Assembly: GCA_035610835.1 (NCBI GenBank)
Contig: CM069441.1
Span: forward strand, 84,333,761-84,397,760
Length of the DNA stretch: 64,000 nucleotides
Direction: 5' to 3'
DNA from: Ophiura sarsii
Lineage: Eukaryota > Echinodermata > Ophiuroidea > Amphilepidida > Ophiuridae
A program made the translations under genes and the position numbers. Shown one piece after another: positions 34,628 to 46,418 of the stretch (its first letter is position 1; every line of letters begins with the position of its first letter). The notes under the pieces are model-generated. The model searched no databases. It saw only the letters and a list, made by a program, of their open reading frames with translations, and was not told where the DNA came from.

Positions 34628-35307
34628 GCTCCATCAATACTGGCAAAATCGGTCAGTTTGCGCAGAAATTTGGCAGCCCTGTATCGTCGCCTCCTCGTTC
34701 GGCCCCCGTCTTGCCATCCAGCAATAATACCCCGTTCAAATTCAGGGACTCTTATACCAGAAGCACTTCTTCTTCGTCTAGTCCGAGCCACACATCAAAG
34801 GCAAGTACTTCAGGTAACCGATGGGGATCTCCTGCACCATCGCCACCAACCACTCCGACTAGGAAGGCACCAATAGACTCCGAAGACATTAAAAAAGAAT
34901 CCAAAGATGCCGTTGTTGGTAAAGAAGTTCGAGAAAATGGTTGTCCCCCATCACCCGTCAGTAGTAAAGTAGGTTATGTCAAAGATGGCAATCGGAAGGA
35001 CATTAAAGAGAATGGTTGGACATCTCCTGCTACGACAACTAAATTATCAAAGTCCAAATTTGGAAAAGATGGGAGTTACGAGAATGACGTTGTTCCCAAA
35101 TCGCCTACTAGAATTGCCAAAGTGGTGGAAGTCACTTATGTCGAGGAAGAAATACACGAAAACGGATTGCCTTCACCTACAAGCAAAGTGGCCAAGTCCA
35201 CACCAGTTTTGGACTTATCATCTAAGAAGTATTTGAATGGACCAATTCATAAGCTAGGAGGGATGGTATCATTTGATATTTCAACCGCTGATAAGGTGAA
35301 CCAAAAG
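34628..35307 (+). CDS. Smoothelin-like protein, Ser/Pro-rich long-isoform exon
   Basis: A 680-bp exon, phase 1 in and phase 0 out, encodes 227 residues: GSINTGKIGQFAQKFGSPVS, a Ser/Pro-rich segment (SSSSSPSHTSK, WGSPAPSPPTTPTRKAP), then four diverged units with ENG(C/W/L)-P/T-SP cores (for example KEVRENGCPPSP, KENGWTSP, HENGLPSP). It ends YLNGPIHKLGGMVSFDISTA. The acceptor is attgcttatttacag and the donor CAAAAG|GTAAGTGG. The phase matches the 15499 donor exactly, so this is best read as the continuation in a long isoform. Many SP/TP sites suggest phosphorylation. No known domain is seen; the next exon is not in the window or was not recognised. Confidence 0.88.
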
Positions 35308-35425
35308 GTAAGTGGTACATAAAATGATTAGATGTAGAGTTGCACAGACTGAAGTTGAAGACAGTTTTAAATACTTCAGTAAACACCTACAATTGATGCA
35401 ACAAAATATCTTCAAATGGAGGGGT

Positions 35426-35659
35426 GGGGGGGGGGGGGGGGGGGGCACTAAAGCATTACAAAACACACCACTTCAATACCTTCCTCATGTACTGGGGGTG
35501 GGGGCAATGTACTGGGGGTGGAGGCAATCAAACAAATTGATAGTTCAAGGTTCCATTTTGTGCTTCTGTCCAGCTTTCAAAGAACTGATGTCATAGATCA
35601 AATAATAAATGGTGCATGTTTGTAGGCTGACACTGTGACAGTTCCTATCTTTTCTGGAC

Positions 35660-35702
<43 letters not shown>

Positions 35703-36008
35703 GTGGGGAGTACTCAGATTCCTTTTTGGTAGGGATGTGCCGTCAGCAAAATGGAAATTGCCTCAAACAATTACCAATTTTCGGGGGAAATGGACCCATT
35801 TATTTACCAGAGGCCCATAGTATTTGACAGATTTGGTAACATTTCTGTGAAAAACAGCAAATTTAAGAATTTTTAGACCCCGACATTTACCAAAAATGGT
35901 TATGAAAAGGGGTCATTCCTTTACTCGACAGGTGAAAAATGGGGCCCTATTTGGGGGCACATCACGGTGACCTCATATCCCTTAGTACCCACCCCCTCCC
36001 CCGGGTTC
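35426..36008. repeat. Poly(G) runs and a poly(G)-ended foldback
   Basis: G20 at 35426-35445 and G40 at 35662-35701. The second follows CTGGACCC and faces ccccctcccccgggttctgg at 35990-36008, so the pair forms the ends of a foldback of about 350 bp with agtactcag / agtaccc inside. Related poly(G/C)-ended blocks are at 53070, 58791 and 63130. Run lengths of this kind are often unreliable in assemblies. Confidence 0.7.
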
Positions 36009-38009
36009 TGGACAACCAAGATGGCATGTTCACTTGTAGTTACTAATATAACAATCTCAAACTACAAGAATGCATATGTTTTGGATAGTAGGAATAACAT
36101 TTATGTTAAATTACCAACTCTTCTTTACTCCAATAGAAGATAATATTAGAATAATTTCATTCATGTTATCTTTGATTTGTATAACCTGTGCTCAGGCTGA
36201 ATCTAGATTCGTATTTATAGCGTGACCTTTTACATGACATACCGAAGCCAGACATATTTTTTTTATAGACGCAAGTTTATCACTTTACCTAATACAAGAT
36301 GCGCAGCTCTGGTGTATCATTGTGTATAGTGTGTTCATGATGGAAAAGGTGAGCCTTGTGATGTTACCAAATTTAAAACAAATGAGGTGTAGTTGGCATC
36401 CATAAAAGGTGCAGCGCGCAATTTATTTTCTGTAACCAAGCCTGGTATAACAGCATCATAGCTAGTACCCGGTTCACAGAAAGTTCACTGTACGTACACT
36501 TTACAGATTCCACTTATTGGCTTTATTCAGTAAACATTCATGTACGGCACACGTTCAGTTACATGAATGTTATTCTTGAGGCGCTTTTTGAGGCACGTGT
36601 GCAGAAAAGGATTTCTCTTGCATGCAGATAAACTTGAGCCTAAGAGCTTTCCCTACTCCTCTACTGTACAAACTATATATACTATATGGAAGAAAGATAT
36701 GTGTATAATTATCAACATGTTTCTGTAATTTCGTAAAAATATCAACAAGGGAGGGGGGTACAGTACCCCATGTTTTGTTTGTCATCTGTACACGGCAAAA
36801 GGTTAAAAGGTCCTTTTTTTTCTTTGAATAAGTTCATCCGGATTGTTTGATAATATTTAGATTTCTTTGTGTATAAATTCAAAAAAAGTGAACGATGCAT
36901 ATCAATTTGTTTGGCTGATTTTGGACACTTAAAAATCTACTTTTATTACTGCACACATCGGCTTGTGTGTGGTTATCACAAAATCAATATTGAGCCCATT
37001 CATCGATACAGAGAAGAAGTGGACAAATATGGGCGACTTCATTATAGCGAAAAGGGGTGTTAGTCACAGAAAGCAGTGTTCTGTGGTTAACAAAACAAAA
37101 TATTGCATTGATAAATTTCATGTGTTTCAAATTATATAGTATTTATATGGATAATAAATACATGGTACTTAAAGATTGTTGATAGAAAGTCATTTACATA
37201 TACACGATGCAATACACAGGCACCGTCCGTATAGCATTGCCCCTACAAAGACAGTGGAACGTTCCCAGCACTGTTAGACTGGGTTGAGACAGGGGCTGAT
37301 GATTCACCAAATGTGACTAAATTTGAAACAGATCCCCTGATTGGTTTTAGAAAAAAACGATGGTTTAGTTTGACCAATTGTGGTGTATCTTTTATCTATT
37401 ATAGAGCAGAACCTGTTATTGATTCATGCGCAGGTACAAATTCGGTAGCTATTATAGTTTCGCTAAAAATAGCCACTGAAAAAGTACCTCCAAAACAGAG
37501 GCGTTGTGAGAGCTCATTTTTAGAAATAACAGTGTGATATCGCTCGTAAAATACGGATGGAATGTTTTAATAAATTAAAAAACGGTGGTTTATTATTTTT
37601 GTAAAATATCAGTCATATATATTTCGAAAGAATAATACTTGAGCTTTTCAAAAACCCAGGTACAAAATCAGTATGTTATATATAGCCAGAGTTATCGCTG
37701 ACGAAGTGAGGAAACCAGAGTGTGGCCCTATACCAAAGTACAGTATGCAGTGTGGGTTTTAGCGCAATCAGGACTGGCTTTTTAAGTGACCCTAAGAAAT
37801 TGATATGGTACTCACTGTGATGTGATCACAGTCACAGTGACGTAATTTACCACGATTGGCCTTGCTTTTGTTTGGAGTTAGTGACGTCACATCGAGTATG
37901 TCTCCCTCTTCAGCCTGAAATCGCCAATTACGAATAACGTTTATGACGTTTCACAACCACACTTGTAGCTTCATCAGACGGGCATTTGTGCACATAGAAT
38001 TCTCAATAT
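36009..38009. other. Interval without supported gene
   Basis: No splice-bounded coding sequence was recognised. The stretch 37900-37990 (caattacgaataacgtttat) is related to 18930-18990, and cgagtatgtctccct at 37893 is the complement of the phrase agacatactcg at 18590, so a dispersed foldback-like repeat is probable but its borders are unclear. Confidence 0.45.
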
Positions 38010-38430
38010 TATGTTAAAGGGGCCCTTTTCAGATAAATACAAGCAATTTTGCCTATTTTATAGTGAACAAATTATAGCATCTCAGGGGAAGATAAGTCTC
38101 TATCTATCTCCACGTGAGACGCATGTTTCCATGTGGATTATATCCTATAAATATCATCCCAGGGAGGGGGGGGGGGGGGGGGGGGGGGGTGCTTGATCTT
38201 GCTAGAAATGGTAGAGCATTCATCTATTGGCAGAATAGGGTCCTTTTGAAATGAACATGATCCTCACCATTTGTTCTTGTTATTTATTATTGGACAAACT
38301 ATAGCATTTTGGAGGAAGATACGTCTCTATTCACCAACATGCGAGGCACATGTTTCCTTATTAGTACTCTATAAATATCACCAGGGTAATGGGGGTGGTT
38401 GGGGGGGGGGGGACACTCATGTATAAAAGT
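38010..38430. repeat. Two tandem ~220-bp units ending in poly(G)
   Basis: The units at about 38010-38190 and 38230-38420 share ttatagcatctcagggga-like / gaagataagtctctat / gcatgtttcc / tataaatatcaccagg phrases in order, each ending in a long G run (G24 at 38166-38189). A third partial match (gggagagcactcatgtataa) is at 39176. Confidence 0.7.
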
Positions 38431-39725
38431 TGAAATCATCCGTGTGTGAATCCACTCTCAAAAACTAGGGAGGAAAAAGTTAGGCGTAACAAGGATTACA
38501 GCTCAACGAATCACACTCATAGCAAAGGATATACCCTCCTCAAGACTGAGTTTAGACTGTAATGAACATATGAAGTAATCGTGTGATTCAATTTTGTAAA
38601 TTTGTCTTATATAGGCCTAACCATTGGGCTATTTTTACAATGATTTCACGCGGATTTTAGGATGAAAAAGACACCCTTATACTCAGAAATTGGCGATTTT
38701 AATACCTTTAGCGCCTTAATCTGTGTTTACGTTCATGCGGATGATTACAACATTATACCTGACTCCCCCCGGGTGGTTGTTGTCGCTCTAATTGGGGATA
38801 TCTTTTGTTATAGAATTGGTTATAGGGTCCTGGGGAGGTCTCATTCAAAGTATGCCAAATTCACCACTGTTTCGTGCTCTAAAGGACAACTTTGTCATCT
38901 GTTCAATGAAGTTTAGTTTACTTGCTAAAAATCCAAATCTAACACATCTCCCCTCTCTCTCCATGGAAAAAGACCCACTTCTTGATGACCAAACAAATTG
39001 GCACCATTTGCTAATAAAGCCCTTGTGTGTCATGGCCAAAAATCCATATCTACAATAGGTGCCTATGACATCATTTTAACATTTACCATAGGCTACCAAC
39101 AAAATATAGAATATGGCAGCTATTGCTGATATGGCTTGCTTTCACACTCCACCCTTGATATATTGTCGAGAGGTGGGGGAGAGCACTCATGTATAAGAGT
39201 TCTAAATATCATTGTGAATGCATTCTCAGAAACTACCGCCATGAAAGATTTTCACTCGGCAAATTTTCCCAAAATGATTTTGATTATTAGCTCAAGATAC
39301 CCTTTTGTTAACACAAATTTAAGTTGTTTAAAAAGAAACTCTTATTTCTTAAAATTGATGATTTTAAGATTTGAATCATTGTGTTCTTAGCATGGGTTTG
39401 TGTTACGGGTTTGTGTTGTACTTGTAATTATCCCGCACTTTCATTCAAGCGCATGCTTCCAACGTTACACGATCCCCCCCCCCCTGGTGTAATATGTTAC
39501 ACCATTCACAGGCTGTGAACATGACATGGATACTTGATATAGCTATGTGGGAATTGTTGTGACAGTCTATAAACATTCATATAATATTTCATCTTTCTAA
39601 AGGATCCGATCTTCTACTGGAAGTCTAACGAATGTACGCAATATGTTGTCTCCAAAACATAACTTGTTGCTAGGTTTTGAAGCAAACAAGTTCAGAGGCA
39701 TAACCAGAAGAGGGCATGTGGGCAT
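38431..39725. other. Interval without supported gene
   Basis: It contains the partial third unit near 39120-39240 and a C-run at 39474-39484. Open frames here have no exon features. Confidence 0.45.
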
Positions 39726-40110
39726 TGGGTTATTCCAGATAATAATGACCCCCCCCCCCCCCCCCCCCCCCCTATAGAGGACAATTTTTTATTTAATTTT
39801 TTAGTCCGGAATTCCATGACTCCTTCTATGAAAAGTATATGGAATACCAGATCAAACTTCAAAAAAGTATGAAATTCCAGATCAAACTTTAAAAAAAAAA
39901 ATGGAATTCCAGATCAAACTTCAAAACAAGTATGGAATTGGTGGGAAAAAAGTCTGGAATTCCGATGTCCTCTATTATAGGTGGGCGGTCTAAATTGTGA
40001 AAAAGTCTGGAATTCCAAGAATATGTGCCAAAAAGGTTTGGAATTCCATTGAAAAATTGGTGGGGAAAGAGTATGTCCTCTATAGACTCATTATTATCTG
40101 GAAAAGCCCA
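39726..40110. mobile_element. Inverted-repeat element with internal GGAATTCCA repeats
   Basis: TGGGTTATTCCAGATAATAA then TGA at the left is mirrored by TCATTATTATCTGGAAAAGC then CCA at the right. Inside are C24 (39749-39772), tatagagga / tcctctata pairs, and five or more units of ggaattccagatcaaacttc spaced about 32 bp. It has no coding capacity. Confidence 0.8.
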
Positions 40111-41599
40111 TTTCTGCAAAAAGGCTCAACCCCTGATTCCCCTCCCCAAAATCAAACTATTGGGTCTTATTATCAAAATTAGTCTACCCTGAAAGACCCT
40201 TATTATGCCAATAGGCAGGTTGGAAACAGGTTCGGGCATTTTAAACAGTTTAAAACGTTTTTTCTGATTTATTGGAATTGAAAAGGAATATATTTCTAAA
40301 ATATCTTAAATCAACATTACCTGAAACATCCTCCTTTATCAACAATTATTTGTTGTCATTTTGATCCTAAATTCTATTGATACCTTGATACCCTTTAATT
40401 GTAACAAAACTCAGCCCCATGACCTCTCAACCCTTCACCTTAACCTTGACCACCACCATGACCACCATCCTCTTAATACCATTTCTGGAACCCCCTCCTA
40501 AGGTGATGCAAATAAACTTCGCAAGATGACATTTGATATTAGGCTCACCTAGATCACTCATTCATCAGCCATCACCATCATTGTCAGCACTCCCCACGTT
40601 GACATTTGCGCATCTTCACGAAAATAAACAAAAGGTCAAGACGTGGTGTGGCAGAAGGAGTCAAGCGCCGACTGACCTATTTTTGTATTAATATCATCAC
40701 GTGTTGTCGTTCTCGTAAACCAGATCGGGTGTCGGGCCTAATAACTATACAGCGGGAACTTCCTCTCGGAAGATAACATCATGTCTGTATTGATGGGATA
40801 TTAATCTTTATAATATCATGTCTACTTGCAATTTTTTGAGGGGTGGGGGGGGGGGGGTTGGGAGGGGGGAAAATGTTTGGGAATGTTGACTAGATGAGAT
40901 TGGGGTGGGGGGGGGGGGGGCTGAAGTGGATTTGCCAAGAAGCAGAACCATTTTGTTAATATCAAATCCATCTTTGTATAAATCCTCATCAGCCATAGAT
41001 TAAATAGCAATACAAACAAATGTCAAAAATAACATTCTTAATTTCTTTGGCTAATTTTTAATGTTTAAAAATTGGTTTTAGCCAACCTTGCTACTCTTGC
41101 ATCCATGAACCACTGTTACACCAAAATGGGAACCAATCTGTATTATAGTTTGTTAGCTACAAGTAAGTTTACCCTGTTGCTGCGTTGTTAAGACTCTGAG
41201 ATTCCTATTTGCATACCATTGCCCATACATGGTAGGCAGGCCAGCCTGGCAGGCAGCCTCTCCCTGCGTCTTGTCTGTAGTATCTATGCTTGTATCTAAA
41301 CCCTGATGTATAAGTACCAACGACAGTGGTAACACTGGTGTAAATGTCAGTGTTGCCGATTTCTTGATTCGGTAACACAATTGGGCTTATTTTGCAAAAA
41401 GATGCATTGTAAAAAAGATTGTAAAAAAAAGTGATAATTTTCATAGGATTGATTTTTTGTGCTTTGCCGATTTTGAACCGTTTTGGGTGTTTTCAAATTC
41501 ACGATTTGTAGCTGGGTCACATAGACCTGTCTATGCAAAAGAAATTTAATTGTGTGTTATTATTTTCGCACAAAAATATATGTAGCACGAAATTTACAA
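40111..41599. other. Interval without supported gene
   Basis: G-rich runs at 40843-40858 and 40906-40920 are the notable structure. Minus-strand proline-rich open frames over them are translations of G runs. No exon is supported. Confidence 0.45.
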
Positions 41600-41601
41600 T
41601 A

Positions 41602-41792
41602 CTGTAACAGTGGACATTTTCGCGCGTAGAAATGTTCGCGCTTCGCACAATTTGAACAAATTTGCCTGTTTTTATTTTCGCCATTTGAGCTTCCTTACAT
41701 AGACCTACATACACAAGGAATATATTCGCGCATTTTTATTTTCGCGCTTGCTGATCATAGCGCGAAAACCGTGAAAATTACCACTTTTACAG
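41602..41792. mobile_element. TA-flanked MITE, CTGTAAAAGTGG family
   Basis: CTGTAACAGTGGACATTTTC at the left is inverted at the right as GAAAATTACCACTTTTACAG, with TA on both sides and TTCGCGC/GCGCGAA patches within. The right TA is immediately followed by the left end of another family member at 41795, so two copies sit head to tail and share one TA. The second (to about 41950) is truncated and resembles the 2011 copy. Confidence 0.85.
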
Positions 41793-41794
41793 TA

Positions 41795-43145
41795 CTGTAA
41801 AAAGTGGAAATGGTTGCGCTACATATAGTTTTGCACTTTTCTCGGCTCGAACCAGCTACCGCAAAAATAATAACATGCAAATGTGTTTCTCTTGCGTATG
41901 GGTTCATGTGATGAAGCTACAAATCACAAATTTAAAAACATGCCAAACATTCAAAAACTAATTGCCCGGAAACTTTTTACAAATTTTGTTTCGTTTTTCT
42001 TTTCACAATACTTTTTTCAACAAAAAAACAACACCTTTTAAAGTCACATATGACCTTATTAACACCCATGTGACCCCATATTGATCATCTAAGGGCCCGT
42101 TTTCGACTTCAAAAATGTATTTAACTCTATTTTTCCCCTTTATTTCCCCTTTAAAAATATCAAATCAAAAAATCTGACCGATCGACCGACAGACCCTACC
42201 CTTTAGGAAAGCATCTATAGGCAAGCAAACAACTTTTTTATGGCCTTACTATTGAAACAAATGTTCATGACAGTTTAAGTTTACTATTTTCCCCACAAAT
42301 TGGGCTGCATATTGGCCCAGATTTGGAAATGTATCCCTACTTTACTTTGGCAACACTGGTATAACACTACCTGGCTGTAACACCAGGATCCTAGCCCCTG
42401 AAGGTTTGCTTTGTGAAGTCTATACGGGATACATTTTCCGCAGGAATATACAAAACTCCGTTGGGGATTTTTCTCGACCGAGACTTGGTGGTGTGCGTGT
42501 TAGCAACATCGGCGGTGCCTTGTTCTTTTTTTACAAACAAAAAGTTGATTACTCCTCCTCGGTAGTTGTCGTTGATTATCTCTCGGGGCGCATCTGTTTT
42601 GAAAGGTAAATTAGTATTAGTTAATTAAGTACATGCGTGAAATTTATAAAAGTTTAATCACATGGGGATGAGCTGTTGCAACAGACAGGAGTGAGCTCTT
42701 TACGTATGTACATGCAAAACGGGTAAATGTTGTGCCACAAATTTGACGGTAAGCAGATGGCAAAGACTTTGTTGTCGTCGGCAACGATGCTATAGTGCCC
42801 AGCTGGAGTGTCTGCGAGCTTGCCTCATCCAAGATTTTGATTGTTGTTTTTATGTGGAGTGGATTATTTGCATATTAATGAAGTGTGACAGGCATCATTG
42901 GTCATGTGACACCTGAAACTGTCTGCTATTGGTTGTTTGCGATATTGGTTAAACTTTTGTGATAATTGCATAATGTCATTGGTTGATTTGTTTTGTAAGA
43001 AGTATCCGTGGTAAAATTGACAATGACAATACAAAATGTATCAGAATTAACAGCATCTTTAATAGTAATTTCAAAGCGTCAATATTTTCCCACTTTAATT
43101 GACTAATTGTCAAATAAAGTTATCTAAAGGTGCGTCATTCAGCAC
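41795..43145. other. Truncated MITE then unsupported sequence
   Basis: 41795-41950 is the left part of a second CTGTAAAAAGTGG element. 42170-42250 (gaccgatcgaccgacagacc, ggcaagcaaac) is a partial right arm of the TAAGGC family. An open frame at 42406-42609 ends before GTAAAT but has no acceptor in the right phase and no recognisable domain. No exon is called. Confidence 0.45.
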
Positions 43146-43426
43146 CTAGGCGGCGCAAGAAAACACCCCTTGTTGAACGGTCAAACAGACCTCTCAGGTA
43201 GGATCCGTTGGTCAAGCAGGGTTTTTTCATTCTCTTTTTCCTATTTCTGACATTTTTGGTGAATTTGAAAACATTTCAAAAAAGTTCAAAATATTTCAAA
43301 AACATTTTTATTTTAAACAAAATGTTTAAAAAAATGTCTTCACATTTTTCTAAAATGTTGTTGCAATATGTGAAAAGAATGGGTCGGTCAGGCCCGTACA
43401 ACTGGATGCTTTTTATCGTCGCCTTA
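43146..43426. mobile_element. TAAGGC-family foldback
   Basis: The left TAGGCGGCGCAAGAAAACAC then CCCTTGTTGAACGG faces CCGTACAACTGG...ATCGTCGCCTTA at the right. The T/A-rich interior (ttttgaaaaatt-type) matches other copies. Confidence 0.7.
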
Positions 43427-44026
43427 GATTGTAACATCTTCTTCTAACACAAATTGTGCGTACATTGTTGGATGTTTTAGCATAAAATAGAATGAAAACA
43501 ATAAAAAAAAGTTCCCCAATTTACTTAAGGGGTGAAAAGGGGTGTTTCCCAAATGGAAAGCTGGAGTACCAGAAATCCAAAGAAAATCTGTGAAGTCTGT
43601 ATGGATCCATCCAGAAATCATTGACATATCATATGGTGACCCAAAGTAGATCTGTCAGGTAATTGTTTTTTATTTTGTTTGGGTTTTTTTGTTGGTAAAA
43701 AATATTGGGAATTGGCACAATTGTCAAATAATTATAAATCATTGTCATAATTTTCAACAACATAAATCATAATTAAAAAAAGGAAAAAAACAAACAACTT
43801 TCATAATTTTCCAAACAGTTTCAAATTTTGTCAATACAAATATTGGCTAGTGTGGCTTGTAGAATAGTTTATAGCTTGGCCTAAGGGAGTGTTCATAAAT
43901 ACTTTGGTGGGGGGGGGGGGGTTGGAAACAATTGAGCCATGGACATCTTTTTTTTTTGGACCCCCCCCTCCAAATAGGGTGGGTTTTTTTCTTGACCCCC
44001 CCTTTCAAGAACCTTTTTTTCTGTTG

Positions 44027-44067
<41 letters not shown>

Positions 44068-44911
44068 TCTGTTCACGTTATATAACAGAAACAATAACAA
44101 CATTCTATATAAACATATAGACATAGTCACAATCACTTTTATTATGGTAGGTGGGTTATATCAAACTATTTATTAAAGATATATAATATAACACAATTGA
44201 AAAGTCAAACAAAATCAGTGTAGGTCTTCTTCTTTATGATCCCAGCCAGTACGCAACAGTCGCTTTTAAAGCGTGACCTTGCCGATTTCTAACCCGCAGA
44301 ATGATCGATTTCAGGATGTCTCCCTTTAGCTAAATACCCTATGTCAGCCTTACGACAAGTTAGTTTTACCAGCATACACTGCGATAGGATCAGTTTGCAG
44401 TCAAATAGCTAGAGAGGTATAATCACCGTAATTTTCTTAATGATATGGGACCAAATTGACAATTTTTGGTCCACAAACAGTGATTTTATCGCTTATTTTA
44501 GAATCTAACAACTTTTGTGACTTTGCTTCTTGTATCTATTCACTTGACTGGACTAAGAATCGTACGATATTTTAAGAGCAATTTTCATACTAACGGAAGT
44601 TCAAGCTTTAATTTCATATCAAAATCATTGATGCCCGAGTTCTTTTTTGATGAGAAAATCGAGTCTTAATTTCAGCGATTTTCGGTCAGAAAACGAAACT
44701 TACGATCCCCGCTAGGCCTCGCCAACTTGATTTTTAGTCTCCTATAACCCACCCGCGCTTCATGTTCATGCCCGCGTTTGAATTCATTAGAAATTTGGGA
44801 AAAAATACCGTTTTTGCAATGAAACGTCCGAATTTATGTATTTTGTGTGATGAAATTGTGAAAAATGATTTTGACGAGAAAAAAAAAATCATACGAAATT
44901 GTGCAGAGCAG

Positions 44912-44983
44912 AAGGATCGATTTCGAACCCCGGACCTCTCGCTCTTCAGTCTAGCGCTCTACCATCTGAGCTATCAAGCGAAA
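44912..44983 (-). repeat. Phe-like tRNA pseudogene or SINE head
   Basis: On the minus strand TAGCTCAGATGGTAGAGCGC forms an intact D-arm/A box, the anticodon loop CTGAAGA has GAA (phenylalanine), and GGGGTTCGAA forms a B box. The anticodon and acceptor stems do not pair well, so it is not a functional tRNA gene. It lies within the 2.03-kb element. Confidence 0.65.
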
Positions 44984-45614
44984 CTAATTCTATTCGTGAG
45001 ATTTAAACACTTCATCAACAACCCAACGACGGTACTAAATGAATATAGCTCGAACCAGATTCGGACACCCATTTTATTATCCATTCACTTGACTGGACTA
45101 AGTAATGTCATACCATTTTAAGCATGTTTCTAGTTACAAAAGACTATGAATATTATGATACCATCAATACAATTGATGCCTAATTCTTCAAAAAGGGACT
45201 ATTTACCGTGAATTTGGCTTTAGTTTCGTCAAGTTTTTCTCGAATTCGGATGTGTGTGATGACAATAATTTGCACCGAAAATGCAACATGTCATGAAGTC
45301 ACAGCTAATATTAGATAATATTATTCGCATAATATGCCTTTTTATTTTACAATTTCATGGCAAATGTGTTTGAAATGTGTGATTATAATCATGAAAAGAG
45401 CTCATTTACATCGTGCTATTACGAGGTCAACTATGACTGCAAAGCCGTATCGCTACGGATGAGTACTTCCGGGTCGCTTTGCTGGGTTAGAAAAGGAACG
45501 ACTTTTCGTGTGCTTGCATACTGGCTGATCCTGCCCGACACTCGTGATCGCTGTGGTACATGTATGTCCTCCTCTTCTTCTTTATCTGCATCCTCTTCAT
45601 CTTCAAATGTTTTA

Positions 45615-45780
45615 GGCTCCAGTGGCGTAGCTATATAGGTTATTGATATTGGGGGGGGGAAATAAAATGAACCAACAAGATTGTTATGAGTCAAGATACG
45701 CGCGCGTAGCGTGCGAAATTTTTTGACTTTACACCTATTTTTGTCACGATTGAGATACATTTTGGCTGTAAACAATACCA
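45615..45780 (+). repeat. Dispersed repeat starting AGTGGCGTAGCTA
   Basis: AGTGGCGTAGCTATATAGGT then tattgatattggggggggga leads into gacaagattgttatgagtca and gcgcgtagcgtgcgaaa, closely parallel to 60672-60850 and in part to 1-40 plus 530-600. It appears nested near the right end of the 43885 element. Confidence 0.75.
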
Positions 45781-45917
45781 ACCCTTTTTTTTTTGACCCC
45801 CCCTATACAAGCACTTTTTTCCCTGACCCCCCCTTTTAAGAACCTTTTTTTTGGTTGGCCCCCCCTCATATTTTCCAACCCCCCCCCCCCACCAAAGTAT
45901 TTATGAACACTCCCTAA

Positions 45918-46418
45918 GGCCTACTTCATCATCTATTACATAAAATGGAAAAAAATAGTTACCAGAAAACTCAACCTGTGCTCACATTTTCTGTCACAAA
46001 TATTTAAAAAATGTGGGCAAATCTCACACTTACACAACCTTTGGTATCCATTAGTGTGACATGTTTCTGAAATGATTCTCACAAAGATATGAATAATAAA
46101 GTGCTTTAAACTTCACAGGCCTTTGGATTATGATGTGTGAAATAATTACAAAGGGTGGGTGCTAAGGCAATTCTCATGCACTGGTGTTTGACGGGTGACT
46201 TTGATTTGATGAAAGTGCCTCTCGTGCGAATTGAAGTGGACCCAGTAGTCTTAAGTCAACTCTTGAATGGGATTGTTGCTTTCTTCATCAAGAATAAAGA
46301 GACATTTAAGGTCATGTGTTTTAAGCTCGCCTCCTTTCGCGTTACACACGGATTTTGGCTTTCGCGACATGAATTTAACTTTACACATTTATATTTGCTT
46401 GTATGCCCCCCTGAGGTA
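45918..46418. other. Interval without supported gene
   Basis: The 94-codon frame at 46155-46439 lacks splice sites and runs into the next MITE's left terminus, so it is not called. Confidence 0.4.

Larger units (their letters stand above)
43885..45914. mobile_element. 2.03-kb inverted-repeat element with TAA target duplication
   Basis: The termini GGGAGTGTTCATAAATACTT then TGGTGGGGGGG and the exact inverse at the right (ending AACACTCCC) are flanked by TAA at 43882-43884 and 45915-45917. A 3-bp TWA duplication and GGG-type ends are features of PIF/Harbinger transposons, hence that tentative class. No transposase or Myb-like protein is visible. The interior is a patchwork: C39 at 44028-44066, a ~550-bp internal direct duplication (ttcacttgactggactaag at about 44540 and 45090), a tRNA-like unit and a nested repeat end at 45619. 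Confidence 0.8.

Noticed and set aside
35635..35820. Glycine-rich small protein over the G40 run
   Set aside because: The glycines come from the homopolymer; the frame starts and ends in element sequence.
42406..42609. 67-codon frame ending next to a GTAAAT donor-like site, considered as a further exon
   Set aside because: No acceptor gives the required phase 0 entry with an open frame, and the peptide has no CH-domain or other recognisable feature.
44912..44983. Functional tRNA-Phe gene on the minus strand
   Set aside because: Anticodon and acceptor stems do not pair, although D-arm and anticodon look Phe-like.
45431..45781. 116-codon minus-strand frame with an acidic stretch
   Set aside because: It overlaps a nested repeat end and a short CTT/TCT-rich patch (read as Glu/Asp codons); no exon signals.
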